A stretch of 35,343 bases of DNA, taken from assembly GCA_902783775.1 (NCBI GenBank), contig CACZSI010000132.1, positions 1-35,343 on the forward strand, given 5' to 3'. Below the pieces are notes generated by a model. That model ran no database searches. It saw nothing but the letters and a program-made list of their open reading frames with translations, and was not told the origin of the DNA. Origin of the DNA: an uncultured Lachnospiraceae bacterium. GTDB taxonomy: Bacteria; Bacillota; Clostridia; Lachnospirales; Lachnospiraceae. The position numbers were made by a program, and so were the translations under genes. This document shows, one piece after another, positions 24,906 through 34,401 of this stretch (positions within the stretch are counted from its first letter, which is position 1; the number at the start of each line of letters is the position of its first letter).

Positions 24906-26678
24906 ATGGGAAACAGCAAAGGCACAATTAAGAAAGTAGCAGGACCATTGGTCATTGCAGATGGAATGCGCGATGCAAATATGTTTGACGTTGTGCGAGT
25001 TAGTGAAGAAAATCTTATTGGTGAGATTATAGAGATGCACGGTGATGAGGCGTCTATTCAGGTATATGAGGAGACTGCAGGTTTAGGACCTGGAGCACCG
25101 GTTGTTTCAACAGGCGCGCCTATGTCAGTTGAATTAGGACCTGGTCTTATCGGTAGCATCTATGATGGTATTCAAAGACCATTAGATGATATTATGAAGG
25201 TAGCTGGAAATCTTTTACAGAGAGGTGTTCAGGTACCATCATTAAAGAGAGAATTAAAGTGGGATTTCGTACCTACAGCTTCAGTGGGAGATGAGGTAGA
25301 ACCGGGAGATATCATTGGAACAGTTAAGGAAACTTCAGTGGTAACACAAAAGATTATGGTTCCATACGGTGTATCCGGAAAAATTACATATATTGAAGCA
25401 GGCAATTACGATGTTACACAGACTGTAGCTAAGATTCAGACTGATAAGGGTGAGAAGGAAATTACTCTTAAGCAGGATTGGCCAGTTAGAAAGGGAAGAC
25501 CATATAAGGAGAAAAAAGCACCTAGTAAGCCATTGGTTACAGGACAGCGTGTAGTTGATACATTGTTCCCAATTGCCAGAGGTGGTGTAGCTTCTGTTCC
25601 GGGACCATTTGGTAGTGGAAAGACAGTTATCCAGCATCAGTTAGCTAAGTGGGCTGAGGCTGATATCGTAGTTTACATCGGATGTGGAGAGCGTGGAAAC
25701 GAGATGACAGACGTTCTTAACGAATTCCCTGAACTTAAAGATCCTAAGACTGGAAAGTCATTGATGGAGAGAACAGTACTTATTGCCAATACATCAGATA
25801 TGCCGGTGGCAGCTAGAGAGGCTTCAATTTATACAGGTATAACTATTGCAGAGTACTTTAGAGATATGGGATATTCAGTAGCCCTAATGGCGGATTCAAC
25901 ATCACGTTGGGCGGAGGCATTAAGAGAAATGTCAGGTCGTTTAGAGGAGATGCCTGGTGAAGAGGGATATCCAGCATACTTAGGAAGTAGATTGGCACAG
26001 TTTTATGAGCGTGCCGGAGATGTAATTACATTGGGAAGCGATAACAGAGAGGGAGCTCTTTCAGTTATCGGAGCGGTATCACCACCGGGTGGAGATATTT
26101 CTGAACCGGTTTCTCAGGCTACACTTAGAATCGTAAAGGTGTTCTGGGGATTGGATTCTGCATTGGCTTATCAGAGACACTTCCCGGCTATTAACTGGTT
26201 GACAAGTTATTCACTATATATTGACAGTATTGGACCATGGTTCAATGAAAATGTTAATAACGAGTGGTTAACAATAAGACAGAAGATGATGAGTCTGCTT
26301 CAGGATGAAGCTGAACTTAATGAAATCGTTCAGATGGTAGGTATGGATGCACTATCACCTGGTGACAGACTTAAGATGGAAGCAAGTAGATCTATTCGTG
26401 AGGATTACCTTCACCAGAACTCATTCCATGATGTAGATACTTATACATCACTTGAAAAGCAGTTCTTAATGATGAAATTAGTATTAGGTTATTATGATAA
26501 ATCACTAGAGGCTCTAAATAAGGGCGCTGGAATTAACAGTTTAATCAGTCTTCCTGTAAGAGAGGCCATCGGTCGTTTCAAATATACAGTGGAAGAAAAT
26601 GTTAAATCTGAGTTTGACAGAATCAATGAGGAGCTAGAGCATGAAATCGCAGTAGCTTTAAGTAAGGAGGAAATCTAA
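24906..26678 (+). CDS. ntpA: V-type ATPase catalytic subunit A
   Basis: Seen: 590 residues with an N-terminal barrel, the non-homologous insert (about 110-200), the P-loop GPFGSGKT (233-240), [12 protein letters not shown] with the catalytic Glu, and [18 protein letters not shown]. Known: the catalytic subunit, three copies per head. All active-site motifs are intact. Its stop codon abuts the ntpB start with no gap; the AAGGAGG site for ntpB lies in its last codons. Confidence 0.97.
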   Translation: MGNSKGTIKKVAGPLVIADGMRDANMFDVVRVSEENLIGEIIEMHGDEASIQVYEETAGLGPGAPVVSTGAPMSVELGPGLIGSIYDGIQRPLDDIMKVAGNLLQRGVQVPSLKRELKWDFVPTASVGDEVEPGDIIGTVKETSVVTQKIMVPYGVSGKITYIEAGNYDVTQTVAKIQTDKGEKEITLKQDWPVRKGRPYKEKKAPSKPLVTGQRVVDTLFPIARGGVASVPGPFGSGKTVIQHQLAKWAEADIVVYIGCGERGNEMTDVLNEFPELKDPKTGKSLMERTVLIANTSDMPVAAREASIYTGITIAEYFRDMGYSVALMADSTSRWAEALREMSGRLEEMPGEEGYPAYLGSRLAQFYERAGDVITLGSDNREGALSVIGAVSPPGGDISEPVSQATLRIVKVFWGLDSALAYQRHFPAINWLTSYSLYIDSIGPWFNENVNNEWLTIRQKMMSLLQDEAELNEIVQMVGMDALSPGDRLKMEASRSIREDYLHQNSFHDVDTYTSLEKQFLMMKLVLGYYDKSLEALNKGAGINSLISLPVREAIGRFKYTVEENVKSEFDRINEELEHEIAVALSKEEI

Positions 26679-28052
26679 ATGCCAAAGGAGTATAGAACAA
26701 TACAGGAAGTGGCAGGACCACTGATGATGGTCAGAGATGTAGAGAATGTCACTTACGACGAGCTAGGTGAAATCGAACTGGCTAACGGAGAAATTAGAAG
26801 ATGTAAAGTTTTAGAGGTTAATGGTGGAAATGCATTAGTACAGCTATTCGAAAGTTCTACAGGTATTAACCTTTCAGATAGTAAAGTTAGATTCTTAGGA
26901 CACGGAATGGAGTTAGGTGTGTCAATGGATATGCTAGGTCGAGTATTCGACGGACTGGGAAATCCTATTGACGGTGGCCCGGAAATTATTCCTGAGGAGA
27001 GAAGAGATATCAACGGTGTGGCAATGAACCCTGCAGCTAGAAATTACCCATCTGAGTTTATTCAGACAGGTGTATCTGCTATTGACGGTCTAAACACATT
27101 GGTTAGAGGTCAGAAACTTCCTATCTTCTCAGCATCAGGTTTGCCACATGCTAACCTTGCTGCTCAGATTGCTAAACAGGCTAAGGTTATTGGAACGGAT
27201 GATCCTTTCGCGGTAGTTTTCGCTGCGGTAGGTATCACTTTCGAGGAGGCAGATTATTTCGTAAAGAGCTTTAAGGAGACTGGAGCTATTGATAGAACAG
27301 TTCTCTTTACTAACTTAGCTAATGACCCTGCGGTTGAGCGTATTGCCACACCGCGTATGGCATTGACAGCAGCAGAGTATTTAGCTTTTGAAAAAGGAAT
27401 GCACGTATTAGTACTTATCACAGATATTACTAACTATGCAGATTCATTGCGTGAGGTATCAGCGGCCAGAAAAGAGGTACCGGGAAGAAGAGGTTATCCT
27501 GGATATATGTACACTGACTTAGCTACTTTATACGAGCGCGCGGGAAGACAGCGTGGAAAGGACGGAAGTATCACACTTATTCCTATCCTAACTATGCCGG
27601 AGGATGATAAGACTCATCCTATCCCTGACCTTACAGGATATATTACTGAGGGACAGATTATCCTAAGTAGAGATTTATATAGAAAGGGTGTTACACCTCC
27701 AATAGATGTATTGCCATCTCTATCACGTTTAAAGGATAAGGGTATTGGAGAAGGAAAAACCAGAGCGGATCATGCGGATGTTATGAACCAGTTATTCTCA
27801 GCTTATGCTAGAGGAAAAGATGCTAAGGAACTTATGACTATCTTAGGTGAGGCAGCATTGTCAGAGATGGATCTTAAATATGCTAAGTTCGCGGATGCTT
27901 TCGAAGAAAAATATGTATCTCAGGGATATGAGACTAACAGAAGTATCGAGGATACAATGAAGGTAGGTTGGGAGTTATTATCAATGTTACCTAAGTCAGA
28001 GTTGAAGCGTATTTCTGATGAATATCTAGATAAATACTATATAAGCAAATAA
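26679..28052 (+). CDS. ntpB: V-type ATPase non-catalytic subunit B
   Basis: Seen: 457 residues, homologous to the A subunit but without a P-loop: the matching site reads [15 protein letters not shown]. Other family segments present are [38 protein letters not shown] and [22 protein letters not shown]. Known: B subunits alternate with A and complete its nucleotide site, supplying the Arg finger. Intact and of normal length. ntpD follows after 11 nt with a CGGAGG site. Confidence 0.97.
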   Translation: MPKEYRTIQEVAGPLMMVRDVENVTYDELGEIELANGEIRRCKVLEVNGGNALVQLFESSTGINLSDSKVRFLGHGMELGVSMDMLGRVFDGLGNPIDGGPEIIPEERRDINGVAMNPAARNYPSEFIQTGVSAIDGLNTLVRGQKLPIFSASGLPHANLAAQIAKQAKVIGTDDPFAVVFAAVGITFEEADYFVKSFKETGAIDRTVLFTNLANDPAVERIATPRMALTAAEYLAFEKGMHVLVLITDITNYADSLREVSAARKEVPGRRGYPGYMYTDLATLYERAGRQRGKDGSITLIPILTMPEDDKTHPIPDLTGYITEGQIILSRDLYRKGVTPPIDVLPSLSRLKDKGIGEGKTRADHADVMNQLFSAYARGKDAKELMTILGEAALSEMDLKYAKFADAFEEKYVSQGYETNRSIEDTMKVGWELLSMLPKSELKRISDEYLDKYYISK

Positions 28053-28063
28053 CGGAGGCGCGT

Positions 28064-28711
28064 ATGGTTAATCCTACAAGAATGGAACTGACTAAGCAAA
28101 AAAAGAAACTTGTTTCAGCCAGCAGAGGTCACAAACTTCTAAAGGATAAGCGAGATGAGTTGGTTCGTCAGTTCATGGAATTAATAAAATATAATATGGA
28201 GCTTCGAGTGCGCGTGGAAGAGGGACTAAAAAATGCCAATATGGAATTTAGTATCGCCAGAGCCGGAATGAGTCAGGAGATATTAAATACGGCATTGTTA
28301 GCCTCAAAGAAATCTCTAGAGATTAAAGAGGATGTGGAGAATGTAATGAGTGTAGATATACCTAAATATTCTACTAATCAAAACATCTCAGGTGGAGACA
28401 TCTATTCATACGGTTATGCCTTTACTGCAGGTGACTTAGATGATGCAATGTTTTCACTGTCACAGGTTTTCGAGGATATGCTAAAACTAGCAGAGGTGGA
28501 AAAATCATGTCAGCTAATGGCATCGGAAATTGAGAAAACCAGACGACGTGTTAATGCTCTAGAGCATGTTATTATTCCTAACGCTAAAGAAAACATTAAG
28601 TATATAACCATGAAATTAGATGAGAATGAGCGAAGCACACAGATTCGTCTGATGAAGGTTAAGGACATGATGTTAGAAGAGGCTATTGAAGAGCGTAGAA
28701 AGAACGCATAA
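28064..28711 (+). CDS. ntpD: V-type ATPase central shaft subunit D
   Basis: Seen: 215 residues beginning NPTRMELTKQKKKL with GHKLLKDKRDELVRQF, and ending in a second long helix (TRRRVNALEHVIIPNAKENIKYI). This two-helix antiparallel coil is the D shaft. Known: it rotates inside the A3B3 head. Last ATPase gene of the operon; no ntpH or ntpJ homologue follows, unlike in E. hirae. No terminator was recognised between it and the dehydrogenase gene 39 nt on. Confidence 0.94.
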   Translation: MVNPTRMELTKQKKKLVSASRGHKLLKDKRDELVRQFMELIKYNMELRVRVEEGLKNANMEFSIARAGMSQEILNTALLASKKSLEIKEDVENVMSVDIPKYSTNQNISGGDIYSYGYAFTAGDLDDAMFSLSQVFEDMLKLAEVEKSCQLMASEIEKTRRRVNALEHVIIPNAKENIKYITMKLDENERSTQIRLMKVKDMMLEEAIEERRKNA

Positions 28712-28750
28712 AACCACTAAACTTAGCTTGTTATAATTTAGGAGGTGCTT

Positions 28751-29749
28751 ATGAAAATATTATTTTATGATGCAAAAGAGTACGATAAAGAAGCTTTTAA
28801 CAAACAGATTAAAAATTATAGCGACCTGGAAATCGAGTATATGGAAAGTGATTTAAGAATAAACACTGTGCGATATGCTAAAGGTTTTCAGGCAGTGTGT
28901 GGATTTGTAAATTCAGATTTTTCACGCATTGTTTTAGAGGCATTAAGAGGCAACGGTGTGGAACTTATATTATTAAGATGCGCAGGCTTTAACAATGTTG
29001 ATTTAAAGGCAGCAGATGAGTTAGGCATGACTGTATTGCGAGTGCCAGGCTACTCACCGGAAACTGTAGCTGAACATGCTATGACATTGGCAATGGCATC
29101 TAACAGACATATTCATAAAGCTTATATCAAGGTTAGAGAAAATAACTTTTCTGTTGTGGGACTTACAGGAATTAGTTTCTATAATAAAACTGCAGGTATT
29201 GTGGGCACAGGAAAAATCGGTGCTGCAATGTGTAGAATCTGTAAGGGCTTTGGAATGAGGGTTATTGCATATGATATCTATCAAAATCCGGATTTAGATT
29301 TTGTAGAGTATGTGGATATGGATACCCTGTTAAGGGAGAGTGATTTGATTTCATTGCACTGTCCTTTAAATGATGAGTCATATCATATGATTAATAAAGA
29401 GAGTATTTCTAAAATGAAGGACGGAGTGGTTTTAGTTAATACATCTAGAGGTGCATTAATTGATACGGAAGATTTAATAAAGGGAATAAGAGAATATAAA
29501 TTCCACAGCGTGGGATTAGATGTTTATGAGGAAGAAAGTGAGAATGTTTATGAAAACAGATCAACTGAAATTCTTCAGCATTCAGTTGTTTCAAGATTAT
29601 TATCTTTTCCAAATGTAATTGTGACATCTCATCAGGCATTCTTAACTTATGAGGCGCTAGAGTCTATAAGTACCACTACATTGGAGAATGCTAAGTCATT
29701 TATTGATGGAAATGTTATGGAAAATAACCAGGTGACATACAATAAGTAA
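28751..29749 (+). CDS. ldhA: D-lactate dehydrogenase (D-2-hydroxyacid dehydrogenase family)
   Basis: Seen: 332 residues with the NAD-binding GTGKIG (152-157), the catalytic Arg233 in NTSRG, Glu262 in VYEEE and His294 in SHQAFLT, plus LLRCAGFNNVDL near residue 75, typical of D-lactate dehydrogenases. Known: it reduces pyruvate to D-lactate with NADH, regenerating NAD+ in fermentation. The catalytic residues sit at the usual spacing. Start: GGAGG (28741-28745) serves the ATG at 28751; a GTG at 28745 lies inside that site. A related 2-oxoacid reductase such as hydroxyisocaproate dehydrogenase is possible. Probably read at least partly from the ntp transcript. Confidence 0.85.
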   Translation: MKILFYDAKEYDKEAFNKQIKNYSDLEIEYMESDLRINTVRYAKGFQAVCGFVNSDFSRIVLEALRGNGVELILLRCAGFNNVDLKAADELGMTVLRVPGYSPETVAEHAMTLAMASNRHIHKAYIKVRENNFSVVGLTGISFYNKTAGIVGTGKIGAAMCRICKGFGMRVIAYDIYQNPDLDFVEYVDMDTLLRESDLISLHCPLNDESYHMINKESISKMKDGVVLVNTSRGALIDTEDLIKGIREYKFHSVGLDVYEEESENVYENRSTEILQHSVVSRLLSFPNVIVTSHQAFLTYEALESISTTTLENAKSFIDGNVMENNQVTYNK

Positions 29750-29786
29750 TATTATTTTGTTATTGGTGTAATGATTTTATAAAAAG

Positions 29787-29840
29787 TTGTTGGCTTTTAT
29801 TTGAAATGATACAATTTACTTATCACATAGATAGTGTGAT
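29787..29840 (+). promoter_or_regulatory. Weak promoter and inverted repeat upstream of the first GH16 gene
   Basis: TTGTTG (29787-29792), 17 bp, then TACAAT (29810-29815) is the best promoter-like pair in the gap, though the -35 is poor. Just after it, ATCACA (29822-29827) and TGTGAT (29835-29840) form a perfect 6-7-6 inverted repeat over the expected start of transcription, which would suit a sugar-responsive repressor. The regulator is unknown. Confidence 0.35.
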
Positions 29841-29876
29841 GAAGGGTGAAAAATAAAATTTATTGGAGGTATCAAA

Positions 29877-31097
29877 ATGAAAAAGCTAACAACTTTTTTA
29901 GTGGCAACATTAAGTGCTACTCTATTATCAACAGTAGGTGTAAGTGCAAAAGTAATTCCATTAGAGGATGCAGTAAAACTTGAGAACAATGTATTTAAAT
30001 TACAGAAAGATTTGTTTGAAGTTAAGTGGAGTGATGAATTTGATGGCACTAAACTAGATAGAAACAAATGGAATGTACAGGTTGGAAATGGACCTGTTGG
30101 ATTACCAGGATGGGGCAATAACGAATTAGAATATTATAAAGACAGTACAGAAAATTTAAATGTTAGTGATGGAACATTAAAGATTATTGCTAAATATGCT
30201 AATAATCAGTATACATCAGGTAGAATTAACACATCAGGAAAAGGTGAAGGATCTAAAATCGGTAAAGGTTATATCGAGGGAAGAATTAAGTTACCTTCAT
30301 TAAGAGGAATTTGGCCAGCTTTTTGGATGTTAGGAACAAATGGAAAGACATGGCCAGCTTGTGGCGAAATTGATATTATGGAAACATGGAATACAGATAC
30401 AATGGCTGCATTTACATTGCATTATGCTGATTTAAATGGAAATGATAACTATGGTTCAGGTGCTAGAGTTAGTAAAGAGGCAGATGATGTTACTCCATTT
30501 GATAAAACTCAGTGGCATACATATGGTGTTTATAGAGATGATCAGTCATTATCATATATCGTAGATGGCAGATTGATTGGTAAATGTAAGATGACTAAGC
30601 CTGAGATGGATGAGCTATATGATGATTATTATATTTTATTAAATATGGCTTGTGGCGGTAACCTAACAGGAAATGTGGCTCCAGCTATTAATGCACTACC
30701 AGTTACAATGGAAGTAGATTATGTAAGATATTACGTTGCAAAAGAAGGATCAAGTCAGAATGAGACAAAGGTTACACCTACTCAGCAGACAACTGTAGCT
30801 GATAAAAAAATAACTGTTTCAAAAACTGCAGTTAAGAAACTTAAAAATGTTAAGAAGAGAAAATTAAAAGTTTCTCTTAAGAAAGTAAAAGGCGCTAAGG
30901 GCTATGTTGTTAGATTCTGTGATAATAAGAAATTTGACGGATATGAGGACATTAAAACAAAGAAAACTACAGTGACAATTAAGGGCTTAGATAAGAAAAC
31001 TAAATATTATGTTAAGGCTAAGGCTTATGTAGTAGTGGACTCAAAGAAGTATTACAGTAAATGGTCAAGCGTTAAGAGTAAAAAAATTAAAAAATAA
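29877..31097 (+). CDS. Secreted GH16 beta-glucanase (laminarinase/lichenase type) with Lys-rich Fn3-like C domain
   Basis: Seen: 406 residues. A signal peptide ends near VSA (24). The GH16 domain (about 48-275) has WSDEFDG, WGNNELEYY, GYIEGRIKLP, WPAFWMLG and the catalytic GEIDIMETW with Glu164, Asp166 and Glu169. A Thr/Gln-rich linker follows, then a C-terminal domain (about 315-406) very rich in Lys that resembles a fibronectin type III fold (KGAKGYVVRF, KYYVKAKAY). Known: GH16 enzymes with ExDxxE hydrolyse beta-1,3 or beta-1,3-1,4 glucans. No LPXTG, SLH or membrane tail is present. Inference: the basic tail binds the anionic cell wall or the glucan. Good GGAGG site. A paralogue follows. 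Confidence 0.9.
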   Translation: MKKLTTFLVATLSATLLSTVGVSAKVIPLEDAVKLENNVFKLQKDLFEVKWSDEFDGTKLDRNKWNVQVGNGPVGLPGWGNNELEYYKDSTENLNVSDGTLKIIAKYANNQYTSGRINTSGKGEGSKIGKGYIEGRIKLPSLRGIWPAFWMLGTNGKTWPACGEIDIMETWNTDTMAAFTLHYADLNGNDNYGSGARVSKEADDVTPFDKTQWHTYGVYRDDQSLSYIVDGRLIGKCKMTKPEMDELYDDYYILLNMACGGNLTGNVAPAINALPVTMEVDYVRYYVAKEGSSQNETKVTPTQQTTVADKKITVSKTAVKKLKNVKKRKLKVSLKKVKGAKGYVVRFCDNKKFDGYEDIKTKKTTVTIKGLDKKTKYYVKAKAYVVVDSKKYYSKWSSVKSKKIKK

Positions 31098-31101
31098 TAA
31101 T

Positions 31102-31125
31102 AAGGCCCACTTTATGTGGGCTTTA
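31102..31125 (+). terminator. Hairpin between the two GH16 genes (weak terminator)
   Basis: A GC-rich stem (GCCCAC with GTGGGC, extended by A-T and G-T pairs) around a TTTAT loop is followed by CTTTAT, not a long T run. It may end only part of the transcripts, leaving the second GH16 gene dependent on read-through, since no promoter is obvious in the remaining 38 nt. Confidence 0.6.
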
Positions 31126-31163
31126 TCTAACTAATTAATTTAACTATATGAAAGAGGTTTAAT

Positions 31164-32309
31164 ATGAGAAAAATTAAAGGGCTAGTGGCGGCAACATTAT
31201 CTTTAACACTAATGTTTCAGAGTGCAGTAATGGGTGCGACAATCAAAGATATGACAGTAGGAAATAAGATGATGAATATGAATAAACTTAAATTAGCGTG
31301 GGCTGATGAGTTTAATGGAACTGAACTAAACAATAAATATTGGACACCAGAGTATGGAAACGGATACGACGGATGGGGTAATAAAGAATTACAGATATAT
31401 ACAGATACTAAAGATAATTTAGAGGTTAAAGATGGAATTTTATCTATCAAAGCCAGATATGAAGAGAATAAAGAGGGCAATAAGATTTTAACATCAGCTA
31501 GAATTAAAACTCAGGATAAGGTTTTAGTGGGCGATGGATATGTGGAAGCTAGAATAAAATTACCTAGCAAGGAAGCTATCTGGCCGGCGTTTTGGATGCT
31601 AGGAAATAAGATTAGTAAAGTGGGATGGCCTAAATGTGGAGAAATCGACATTATGGAATCATGGAATGTAAATAATTTCACCCAGTATACATTGCACTAT
31701 GCAGATTATAAAGGCTATGATAATTATATGAGAAACGGCCAGGTTACATTGGGATTAGACGGAAAGCAGACTGATAAGACACAGTGGCATACATATGGTG
31801 TTTACAGAAATGGAACAAACGTTGCGTTCTATTATGATGGTCAGTTACAGAAAAATTTTGACACAGACTATGATGTAATGGCTGAGTTAAATACTAAGGA
31901 TTACTTTATATTATTAAACGTAGCATGTGGCGGAAACTTAACTGAAAATAAGATTCCTAAAGAGGAAGATTTACCATGCCAGATGGATGTGGACTATGTA
32001 AGATACTACACAGATATCGTTACAGTTCCTGGAAAAACTAAAGTTAAGAAAGTTAAAAACCTTAAGGGTAAAAAAGCTAAGGTTACATTAAAGAAAGTTA
32101 AAAACGCTAAAGGCTATAAAGTAGTTTATTCAACAAAGAAAAATTTCAAGAAAGCTAAGACAGTTTACTCAAAGAAAAATGTATGTACTTTAAAGAAGCT
32201 TAAAAAGGGAAAGAAATACTACGTAAAGGCTGCTTCATATACTGTAAATAATAAAGTAAAATACTTTAGTAAGTTCTCAGGAAAGAAGAGCGTTAAAATT
32301 AAAAAATAA
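31164..32309 (+). CDS. Second secreted GH16 beta-glucanase, paralogue of the upstream gene
   Basis: Seen: 381 residues with a signal peptide (cleavage near VMGA, 25) and a GH16 domain (about 43-290) with WADEFNG, WGNKELQIY, GYVEARIKLP, WPAFWMLG and GEIDIMESW carrying Glu160, Asp162 and Glu165. A Lys-rich Fn3-like domain (about 300-381; NAKGYKVVY, KYYVKAASY) ends KSVKIKK, close to the SKKIKK end of the first enzyme. The linker is shorter than in the first enzyme. Known: same family activity on mixed-linkage or beta-1,3 glucans. Inference: tandem duplication followed by divergence, possibly with different glucan preference. The ribosome site is GAAAGAGG. Confidence 0.9.
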   Translation: MRKIKGLVAATLSLTLMFQSAVMGATIKDMTVGNKMMNMNKLKLAWADEFNGTELNNKYWTPEYGNGYDGWGNKELQIYTDTKDNLEVKDGILSIKARYEENKEGNKILTSARIKTQDKVLVGDGYVEARIKLPSKEAIWPAFWMLGNKISKVGWPKCGEIDIMESWNVNNFTQYTLHYADYKGYDNYMRNGQVTLGLDGKQTDKTQWHTYGVYRNGTNVAFYYDGQLQKNFDTDYDVMAELNTKDYFILLNVACGGNLTENKIPKEEDLPCQMDVDYVRYYTDIVTVPGKTKVKKVKNLKGKKAKVTLKKVKNAKGYKVVYSTKKNFKKAKTVYSKKNVCTLKKLKKGKKYYVKAASYTVNNKVKYFSKFSGKKSVKIKK

Positions 32310-32319
32310 TTGTAAATAC

Positions 32320-32355
32320 AGATCTCCTAGGGAATTATCTCTAGGAGATCTTTTT
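32320..32355 (+). terminator. Intrinsic terminator after the GH16 pair
   Basis: A perfect 11-bp stem (32320-32330 with 32341-32351), a 10-base loop, then TTTTT and G. Clear end of the glucanase unit. Confidence 0.9.
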
Positions 32356-32470
32356 GTGATGAAAATATATAGAATAAAATGTCCAATATAGAACTTTAAC
32401 GCCAGATATGGTAAAATATTAGTAGTTTGTTTGGAAGAAAATAAATATTGAATATATGGGGAGTAAATAA

Positions 32471-34321
32471 ATGGCAAAATATAAAGCAGAAAAAAAGAAG
32501 GCTATATCAGCTAGAAGTTTATTAGATCCATTTGAGGAAACTGATAAGTATCAGGTTCAGAAAAGATTTGATGGGGCATTTTTTACCTATGGAAGTCCTA
32601 TCTTCTTTCAGGAGTGTACATTTATAAAGAGAGGCGAAAATGGAGACAGGGGAAATCGTGTCTGCCTACAGTTTGTAAATGTAGATTATAAGAATAGAAC
32701 TATTAGAAATATCAGAACTAGCGTTAGAGTATATGAGACAGCTAAGGATAAGGATGAAGGAAACTTTGTCGAGGTAAGTCATAAGTATGTTTCTATGAAT
32801 CTTAAATACTTAAAGGGTCAGGGGGATGAATCTAAAATTCATGTAAAGAATGACCAGGTATACAGTATTGAGATAAAGGTGGATGAGGTAGAGTTTACAG
32901 ATGGAACTACATGGAGTAGTCAGGAGTATTATGATAATATCCCAGCCATTGAAGATGTAGAAAGCTTTGCAGATGATTATAGAAATAATTATCAGGAAAC
33001 ATATGCTAAGGGCGTAGAGTTAATTGAAAATGATGTGCCGGAAGATATCGAAAAAGGTAAGAAGATATTAGAGGGCATTCTGTGGTATGAAGATACAGAG
33101 GAAATAATTGAGACAGCTGATAAGAAGCATGAGGCAGCTGTTTTTGCCAGAAATAGAAGAGCAGCTAGAGAGCAGAGAAGAATTAAGAGAGAGCAGGCTC
33201 TTTTAAAGAGAAAGAAAATTGTTAAGACTGTTATAGTTGTGGCAATAGTTGTAGCCCTTGTGGCAGTTTTTGGATTTGTTATCCCTAATGCCAGATATTC
33301 TAAAGGTTATGTTTACTTGAGAAGTAAAAACTATGCTAAGGCTGTAGATATCTTCAGCGGAATGAATGGCTTTAGAAAGAGTGAAGACTATTTAGCAGAG
33401 GCTTATTATAATTTAGGATTAAAAGCTTTTGATGCTAAGAATACTAAGAAGGCTAAGGAAAACTTTACTAACGGTGTCAATTCATCAAGCAGTAGTGAGT
33501 TTGGAAAAATGTGTCAGGCTTACCTAGACTACTATAAGGGTGAGGACATGTTTGAGCAGAAGAAGTATGATGAGGCACAGAAGTTATTTGAAAAGAGTGC
33601 GGATGCTGCCACTGATTATACATTGATTAATAAAGCAGGTGATGGAACAGCTAAGGTAGCTTTCATAAAGAAAGAGTACGAGAAAGCTTGGAAAATTATA
33701 AAAAATGTTTATGCTAAGGATAAAAAGACATATGCCGATTCATACGGAACATATGGATATGCTTACGCAAAATCTTTATTGGACAGTGGAAAAGTTAAAG
33801 AGGGCATGGCTATTTATGATAAGGTAGCTAAACTTACAAAAGCCACAAACCTAAACGATGGAGTTTATAAGCAGGCTGTGCGTCAGGCTGAAATCGGAAA
33901 GATGGATGAGGCGATTAATCTTTTAGATACAGTGAGAAAGAACTATCAGCAGGCTGAAGATTTATATGGAAAGATTGTTAACTTTAGAGACACTACACAG
34001 TTTTGGTTAGGAACCTGGAAACATACAGGAAAGGTTAATGGTGAGAAGAAGACATATACTATCACTATAGGAGCTGTATTGTATAAGGGTGATATGTGCT
34101 TAAAGATTAGAGATATGAACAATAAAACTTTAGGATTTGACACTGTAATCAGCTCAAAGAACAGAGTAACTCAGATTGAGGTGGCTACTTATAGAATTCA
34201 CTTTAAGCTTAAGAAATTCCATGATCAGAAGTTTACTTACACTCTAAAGGGTGGAAAGAAGATGATTAGAGAATTGAGATATGGAGGAGATACATTTAAA
34301 ACGAAATATAAGAAAAAATAA
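32471..34321 (+). CDS. Single-pass membrane protein with cytoplasmic N domain and TPR-like extracytoplasmic repeats
   Basis: Function not recognised. Seen: 616 residues. Residues 25-150 form a beta-rich domain; 160-250 is helical and ends in a strongly basic run (AREQRRIKREQALLKRKK). One membrane helix spans about 250-272. Residues 280-500 hold helix pairs of TPR/Sel1-like type (YAKAVDIFSGM, YYNLGLKAF, KKYDEAQKLFEKSA, KMDEAINLLDTV). The last 110 residues begin WLGTWKHTGKVNG and look like a small beta-sandwich. The positive-inside rule puts the N domain in the cytoplasm and the TPR part outside. Inference: an envelope scaffold or sensor. A GGGGAG site precedes the ATG. It stands alone between a terminator and the next promoter. 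Confidence 0.7.
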   Translation: MAKYKAEKKKAISARSLLDPFEETDKYQVQKRFDGAFFTYGSPIFFQECTFIKRGENGDRGNRVCLQFVNVDYKNRTIRNIRTSVRVYETAKDKDEGNFVEVSHKYVSMNLKYLKGQGDESKIHVKNDQVYSIEIKVDEVEFTDGTTWSSQEYYDNIPAIEDVESFADDYRNNYQETYAKGVELIENDVPEDIEKGKKILEGILWYEDTEEIIETADKKHEAAVFARNRRAAREQRRIKREQALLKRKKIVKTVIVVAIVVALVAVFGFVIPNARYSKGYVYLRSKNYAKAVDIFSGMNGFRKSEDYLAEAYYNLGLKAFDAKNTKKAKENFTNGVNSSSSSEFGKMCQAYLDYYKGEDMFEQKKYDEAQKLFEKSADAATDYTLINKAGDGTAKVAFIKKEYEKAWKIIKNVYAKDKKTYADSYGTYGYAYAKSLLDSGKVKEGMAIYDKVAKLTKATNLNDGVYKQAVRQAEIGKMDEAINLLDTVRKNYQQAEDLYGKIVNFRDTTQFWLGTWKHTGKVNGEKKTYTITIGAVLYKGDMCLKIRDMNNKTLGFDTVISSKNRVTQIEVATYRIHFKLKKFHDQKFTYTLKGGKKMIRELRYGGDTFKTKYKKK

Positions 34322-34347
34322 AACATAATTTCATTTTAATAATGTAT

Positions 34348-34387
34348 TATAATGAGCAGACGAATTGTTGCAATGGCCAATTTGGCC
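34348..34387 (+). promoter_or_regulatory. -10 box and palindrome upstream of the transglutaminase-like gene
   Basis: A perfect TATAAT (34348-34353) lacks a recognisable -35. A 13-bp palindrome, GGCCAA-T-TTGGCC (34375-34387), lies between the expected start of transcription and the AGGAGG site. It stands out as GC-rich in AT-rich DNA and could be an operator or an RNA hairpin that limits translation. Confidence 0.35.
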
Positions 34388-34401
34388 GGTTAGGAGGACA
34401 G

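Noticed and set aside
28732-28737. TATAAT as a promoter for the dehydrogenase gene
   Set aside because: It lies only 3 nt before the GGAGG-containing TAGGAGG site, so the transcript would start inside the ribosome site, and no -35 is present 16-18 bp upstream.
30830-31097. Lysine-rich C-terminal stretches of the GH16 genes as DNA repeats or low-quality sequence
   Set aside because: Both copies keep the reading frame, align as a folded domain with conserved GYxV and YYVKA segments and differ in codons, so they are real protein domains.
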